From: Marichromatium bheemlicum
GTDB lineage: Bacteria > Pseudomonadota > Gammaproteobacteria > Chromatiales > Chromatiaceae
DNA: 45,990 nt
Direction: 5' to 3'
NCBI RefSeq assembly: GCF_012276755.1
Contig: NZ_JAAXKX010000026.1
Span: 1 to 45,990 of the forward strand
Shown: positions 42,595 to 45,990 of the stretch, one piece after another
Layout of the letters: each line of letters starts with the position of its first letter
Position numbering within the stretch: the first letter of the stretch is position 1
Program-made: the position numbers and the translations under genes
Notes under the pieces: generated by a model
Told to the model about the DNA's origin: nothing
Database searches by the model: none
The model's input: the letters and a program-made list of their open reading frames with translations, nothing else

Positions 42595-43440
42595 CTAGCG
42601 TCGAACGCCGGCGCGCTCAACCTCGTCGAGTCGATCCAAGCGCGCGCGGGCCAGGCGCGCCTCGGTGCTGTTGGGATAGTTGTCGATGACTTGTTCGAGG
42701 CGCGCGCGGGACTGCTCAAAGTCTCGCTGTTCGAAGTGGATGTAGCCCATCTTCAGCAATGCGCCAGGAACCTTGGCGCTGGCCGGATGGCGACGCACCA
42801 GCTCGTCGAAGGCGGTGAGCGCGGCACTGTAGTCGCGCTGCACGTAGAAGGTCTCGCCAAGCCAATAGCGAGCGTTGTCGGCAAAGCGCCCCTGCGGGTA
42901 GCGCTCGAGCAGGGTGGCGAAGGCAGTGCGGGCCTGATCGTACTTGCGCGCCTTGAGCAGATCGAAGGCCTTGCCATAGGCATCGCGCTCGTCGCCGAGC
43001 GCCGTCTCCGGGCTCGGCAGCGAGGGGACCCCGGCACCGGGACCACCGCTGCTCGCCACCGGCGGCGGGAGCGTCGAGGCCGGTCGATTGATGTCGACCG
43101 GGGCCTCGAGCGCAGGCGGCGGCGCGGCGGTCTTGGTGGATGGATCAGCACCGCCGTTGAGTTTGGCGTCGAGGGCGAGTGACTGCTGGCGCAGCTGGCG
43201 CTCGAGGCGCTGGATCTCGAACTGCTGGACCTCAACCTGGCCACGCAGCGCCTGCATCTCCGCCTGCAATTGCTGGAGCTGGAGCTGCAGACCGGAACCA
43301 CTCTGATGCTCGATCATGCGCTCGAGCCGCGCCAGCCGGTCCTCGAGTCGCGCCTCGGCCAGCGCCGGCGCGGCTATGCCGGTCAGGACCAGGGCGATGG
43401 TCGCGGCAAGCGGGCCGCGGGCTGTCTGCGGGACTCGCAT
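42595..43440 (-). CDS. cpoB: Cell division coordinator CpoB (YbgF)
   Basis: A 281-residue periplasmic protein that couples the Tol-Pal system to peptidoglycan synthesis during constriction. The signal peptide ends at APALA-EARL. A coiled coil (about 31-97) contains LEDRLARLERMIEHQ and a Gln-rich stretch, QLQLQQLQAEMQ. A Pro- and Ala-rich linker leads to TPR repeats (AYGKAFDLLKARKYDQARTA and following). GGAGACG before 43440 decides the start. It is the last gene of the Tol-Pal operon, 10 bp after pal. Confidence 0.94.
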   Translation of the reverse strand: MRVPQTARGPLAATIALVLTGIAAPALAEARLEDRLARLERMIEHQSGSGLQLQLQQLQAEMQALRGQVEVQQFEIQRLERQLRQQSLALDAKLNGGADPSTKTAAPPPALEAPVDINRPASTLPPPVASSGGPGAGVPSLPSPETALGDERDAYGKAFDLLKARKYDQARTAFATLLERYPQGRFADNARYWLGETFYVQRDYSAALTAFDELVRRHPASAKVPGALLKMGYIHFEQRDFEQSRARLEQVIDNYPNSTEARLARARLDRLDEVERAGVRR

Positions 43441-43450
43441 GGGCGTCTCC

Positions 43451-43984
43451 TCAATACTCGATGACCACACGCCGATTCAGCCGCCAGGCTGCCTCGTCGT
43501 GTCCCGGCGAGGCCGGTCGCTCCTCGCCATAGCCGATCACCTCGACCTGATCGGACTGGACCCCCTCGGCGAGCATGAAGCGACGCACCGAGTCGGCGCG
43601 CTGATCGGAGAGCGCGAGGTTGTACTCGCGGGTACCGCGCTCGTCGGTGTGACCCTCGAGGGTGACGCGCAACTGCGGATGGGTACCGAGATAACGCGCA
43701 TGGGTCTGGATCAGCGCCACGTATTCGGGACGGATCTCGGAGTTGTCGTAATCGAAATAGATCACACGCTTGGAGAGCGGGCTGGCCGGATCCTCCCAGG
43801 GACCGGCATAGCGAGCGCGCTCCTCATCGATCCCGGCGGTTGCCACCTCGGCCCCGGTGGCGCCGGGTGCGCCAGCAACACCGTCGACAGCCGCGCCGTC
43901 GACGCCCTGGCGAGGCGTGGTCGAGCACCCAGCGAGCACCAGCAGCACGACACCGGGCAACAGGGACCAAGGATGAATGCGCAT
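43451..43984 (-). CDS. pal: Peptidoglycan-associated lipoprotein Pal
   Basis: A 177-residue outer-membrane lipoprotein. The lipobox VLAGC puts the lipidated Cys at residue 20. A flexible Gly- and Ala-rich linker (to about 60) leads into an OmpA-like domain. That domain has VIYFDYDNSEIRPEY, the peptidoglycan-binding GHTDERGTREYNLALSDQRA, and the closing RLNRRVVIEY. The whole family motif set is intact. It lies 11 bp after tolB. Confidence 0.97.
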   Translation of the reverse strand: MRIHPWSLLPGVVLLVLAGCSTTPRQGVDGAAVDGVAGAPGATGAEVATAGIDEERARYAGPWEDPASPLSKRVIYFDYDNSEIRPEYVALIQTHARYLGTHPQLRVTLEGHTDERGTREYNLALSDQRADSVRRFMLAEGVQSDQVEVIGYGEERPASPGHDEAAWRLNRRVVIEY

Positions 43985-43995
43985 GAGGCTGCTCC

Positions 43996-45291
43996 TTACT
44001 GCACTGCGGGCGACCAGGCCGGCTCGCGCACCTGGTCGGTCCCCTGGGTGAGACGCTGATTGGCACCGCCATCGACGGCAGTGGCGGCGAGCACCGCGCG
44101 CCCGCCATGGGTGGTGGCGTAAATTACCATGCTCGAATTCGGCGCGAAACTCGGCGATTCGTCAAGCGGCCCCCGACTGAGCAGGCGCGAGAAGCCGCGC
44201 TCGACATCGAGCAGCGCGATGCGAAAGGCACCGTTGATCCGCCGCACCATGGCGATCGAGCGACCATCGGGGGCATAGGCCGGCGAGGCGTTGTAGTCAC
44301 CCTCGAAGCTCACTCGGGTGACCGGTCCACCTCGCGCCGAGACACGATAGATCTGCGGACTCCCACCCCGCCCTGAGGTGAACACCAGGTGCGATCCATC
44401 AGGCGACCAGGCCGGCTCGGTATCGATGGCGAAATGCTCGGTGAGGCGGGTGAGCGCCCGGGAGTCGAGGTCGAGCACATAGATCTCGGGGTTACCGTCC
44501 TTCGACAGGGTCATCGCCAGGCGCCGCCCGTCCGGCGAGAACACCGGCGAGCTGTTGATGCCGGGATAGCTCGCCACCCGCTCGCGTCGGCCGCTGGCCA
44601 ACTCCTGCACATAGATCGCCGGACGGCGGTTCTCGAAGGAGACATAGGCGATGCGCCGCCCGTCCGGCGACCAGGCCGGGGACATAATCGGTTCGGTCGA
44701 GGAGACGATCACCTGCGGGTTGTAGCCGTCGGCATCGGCCACCTGCAGGGTGACGCGGGCGTTCTCGCCGTGACCGGTGGCGCTGATATAGGCAATGCGG
44801 GTGGCAGCCACCCCTGGGATACCGGTCAGGGCCTCGTGGATCTGGTCGGCGATACGGTGCGCGGCGTTGCGCATCCCGGCAGCGGTGGCCGTCAGCGTCG
44901 CCCCGGCGAGACGCTCGCCCCGGAAGACGTCGTAGAGACTGAAGCTGATCCGATACCCCTGGGCCTCGCGCACCACCCGCCCGATCACCAGGTTGTTCAT
45001 GTCGAGCAGGCGCCAGTCGCGCAGATCGACCTCCTCGTGCGTGGTCGGCTGATCGAGCATGTCGCGTGTGGGCATGGGCGCGAAACGCCCGGTGCGGGCG
45101 AGATCGGCGGCGATCACCGCCCCCGGATCAACCGGCACGCTGCCCTCAACCCCGAAGGGCACCACCGCGATCGGCTGTGCGGCCTCGACGCCACCGGTGA
45201 TCTCGATATTCAGCCGGGCCAGCGCGGCACCGGGCACGGCTCCCGCCAGGAGGACGCACAGAATAAGCGATGCTTGGATGAGTCGGGTCAT
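43996..45291 (-). CDS. tolB: Tol-Pal system protein TolB
   Basis: A 431-residue periplasmic protein that contacts Pal and TolA. A signal peptide (IQASLILCVLLAGAVPGAALA) is followed by the N-terminal TolB domain (about 27-160). A six-bladed beta-propeller then repeats the SPAWSPDGRRIAYVS / SSPVFSPDGRRLAMTLSKDG pattern to the end. The length is that of E. coli TolB. It follows tolA by 15 bp. Confidence 0.97.
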   Translation of the reverse strand: MTRLIQASLILCVLLAGAVPGAALARLNIEITGGVEAAQPIAVVPFGVEGSVPVDPGAVIAADLARTGRFAPMPTRDMLDQPTTHEEVDLRDWRLLDMNNLVIGRVVREAQGYRISFSLYDVFRGERLAGATLTATAAGMRNAAHRIADQIHEALTGIPGVAATRIAYISATGHGENARVTLQVADADGYNPQVIVSSTEPIMSPAWSPDGRRIAYVSFENRRPAIYVQELASGRRERVASYPGINSSPVFSPDGRRLAMTLSKDGNPEIYVLDLDSRALTRLTEHFAIDTEPAWSPDGSHLVFTSGRGGSPQIYRVSARGGPVTRVSFEGDYNASPAYAPDGRSIAMVRRINGAFRIALLDVERGFSRLLSRGPLDESPSFAPNSSMVIYATTHGGRAVLAATAVDGGANQRLTQGTDQVREPAWSPAVQ

Positions 45292-45306
45292 GGCACGGTC
45301 CCCTGC

Positions 45307-45990
45307 TCAGGGTCGGAAGGTAAAGGTGAACTCACGGAATTGGTCGAAGAGCGTCCCGGTCGGCACCGGCAGCGGTTCGGCCCCCCAGAGCGCGGCGAGG
45401 GCGGCCTGATCGAAGGCTGGAGTACCGCTCGAACGCAGCATCGCCACACTCCCCGGAACGATGTAACCGGCCGAGGTCACCCGCACCTCGAACTCCACGC
45501 TCAACCCCTCGGACATACCGGGCGGATAGGAGAAGTGCTGGCGGACACGGTCCCCGATCACGCCCTTGTAGTAATCGATCTGGCGTTGCTCGGCGCTGCT
45601 CAAACTACCCCGGCCCCCGCCCCCGCCGCTCGTCGTCGCGCGCCCCGTCCCCGGAGACGCAGCACGGGCGGTCTCCTCCGCCTCGAGCGCCTCGAGCAGT
45701 TCGGTCTCGCGCGTCAGCTCCTCTTCGAGACGGCGCTGTTCACGCTCGGCGAGCAGTTCGGCCTCGCGTTCGAGTTGCTCTCTACGCGCTGCGGCGGCCT
45801 GGCGTTCGGCCTCACGGCGCGCGGCCTCGGCCGCGGCACGACGTTCAGCCTCGGCACGGGCCGCGGCGGCCTGGCGCTCAGCCTCGCGACGGGCGGCCTC
45901 CTCAGCGGCTTGGCGTTCAGCCTCACGGCGCGCGGCCTCGGCCGCGGCACGACGTTCAGCCTCGGCACGGGCCGCGGCGGCCTGGCGCTC
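45307..45990 (-). CDS. tolA: TolA, C-terminal part (continues beyond the window)
   Basis: The inner-membrane-anchored bridge of the Tol-Pal system; 227 codons plus the stop are in the window and the start lies outside. The Ala/Glu/Arg-rich helical domain II (45610-45990) shows repeated EAERRAAAEAARREAERQAA units. Two segments of about 70 bp are near-identical with a period of 111 bp (from about 45811 and 45922), that is 37 codons. The C-terminal domain III has QIDYYKGVIGDRVRQHFSYP and SSGTPAFDQAALAAL, ending FTFRP. tolQ and tolR presumably lie further upstream. Confidence 0.93.
   Translation of the reverse strand, partial: ERQAAAARAEAERRAAAEAARREAERQAAEEAARREAERQAAAARAEAERRAAAEAARREAERQAAAARREQLEREAELLAEREQRRLEEELTRETELLEALEAEETARAASPGTGRATTSGGGGGRGSLSSAEQRQIDYYKGVIGDRVRQHFSYPPGMSEGLSVEFEVRVTSAGYIVPGSVAMLRSSGTPAFDQAALAALWGAEPLPVPTGTLFDQFREFTFTFRP

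Overview
The window looks like a gammaproteobacterial purple sulfur bacterium (Chromatiaceae-like). The evidence is very high GC, a textbook flavocytochrome c sulfide dehydrogenase (fccAB) with conserved FAD-binding and redox cysteines, the gammaproteobacterial Tol-Pal order tolA-tolB-pal-cpoB, darP (yjgA), htpX and a quinolinate synthase. The genus cannot be fixed from sequence alone. Bases 1-56 are pure G/C homopolymer blocks and look like a contig-end artefact.

Layout. 0.2-2.3 kb: nadA, a repeat-rich spacer and a class I glutamine amidotransferase. 2.5-6.2 kb: a sulfide-oxidation block, all on +: NapC/NirT-like tetraheme cytochrome, exported ankyrin protein, fccA, fccB, terminator. 6.3-12.1 kb: a small zinc-ribbon protein, a cNMP-HDOD signalling protein, two divergent lipid/glycan glycosyltransferase genes and an alpha/beta-hydrolase-OsmC fusion. 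12.4-16.4 kb: a DUF429-like protein, a duplicated tRNA-Glu/tRNA-Ala cluster, htpX behind a sigma-32-like promoter, a glutathione peroxidase and a ferredoxin-NADP reductase. 16.4-24.6 kb: a translationally coupled GT2-GT39-PAP2 operon, darP, recJ and a multi-Cys ferredoxin-like protein, with interspersed repeat elements. 24.6-26.5 kb: an HDOD-GAF-GGDEF regulator.

26.9-33.8 kb: a minus-strand operon behind a Fur-box-like promoter. It encodes a TonB-dependent receptor, a 1308-residue CobN-like chelatase with a transmembrane segment at each end, an ExbB/TolQ-like proton channel and a DUF2149 protein with an ExbD-like transmembrane Asp. No CobS/CobT ATPase is present. I infer a periplasmic metal-tetrapyrrole (most likely heme) processing system coupled to a proton channel. 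This is the most interesting system in the window.

34.0-42.1 kb: a type I-G (formerly I-U) CRISPR-Cas locus. The interference genes csb1 (cas7), csb2 (cas5-cas6), cas3 with a C-terminal HD domain, and a cas8-like gene run on the minus strand from a TTGACA promoter into a leader and a 33-repeat array. No cas1, cas2 or cas4 lies in the window.

42.4-46.0 kb: tRNA-Lys and the Tol-Pal operon, with tolA cut by the window edge.

A repeat theme runs through the intergenic spaces at 1.3-1.6, 16.4-16.8 and 24.0-24.6 kb. It combines an inverted-repeat unit (core AACCRCGAAGGCGC), heptanucleotide tracts sharing CCAGC, and TTGGGTT-type miniature inverted-repeat elements. One copy supplies the last codons of the PAP2 gene.
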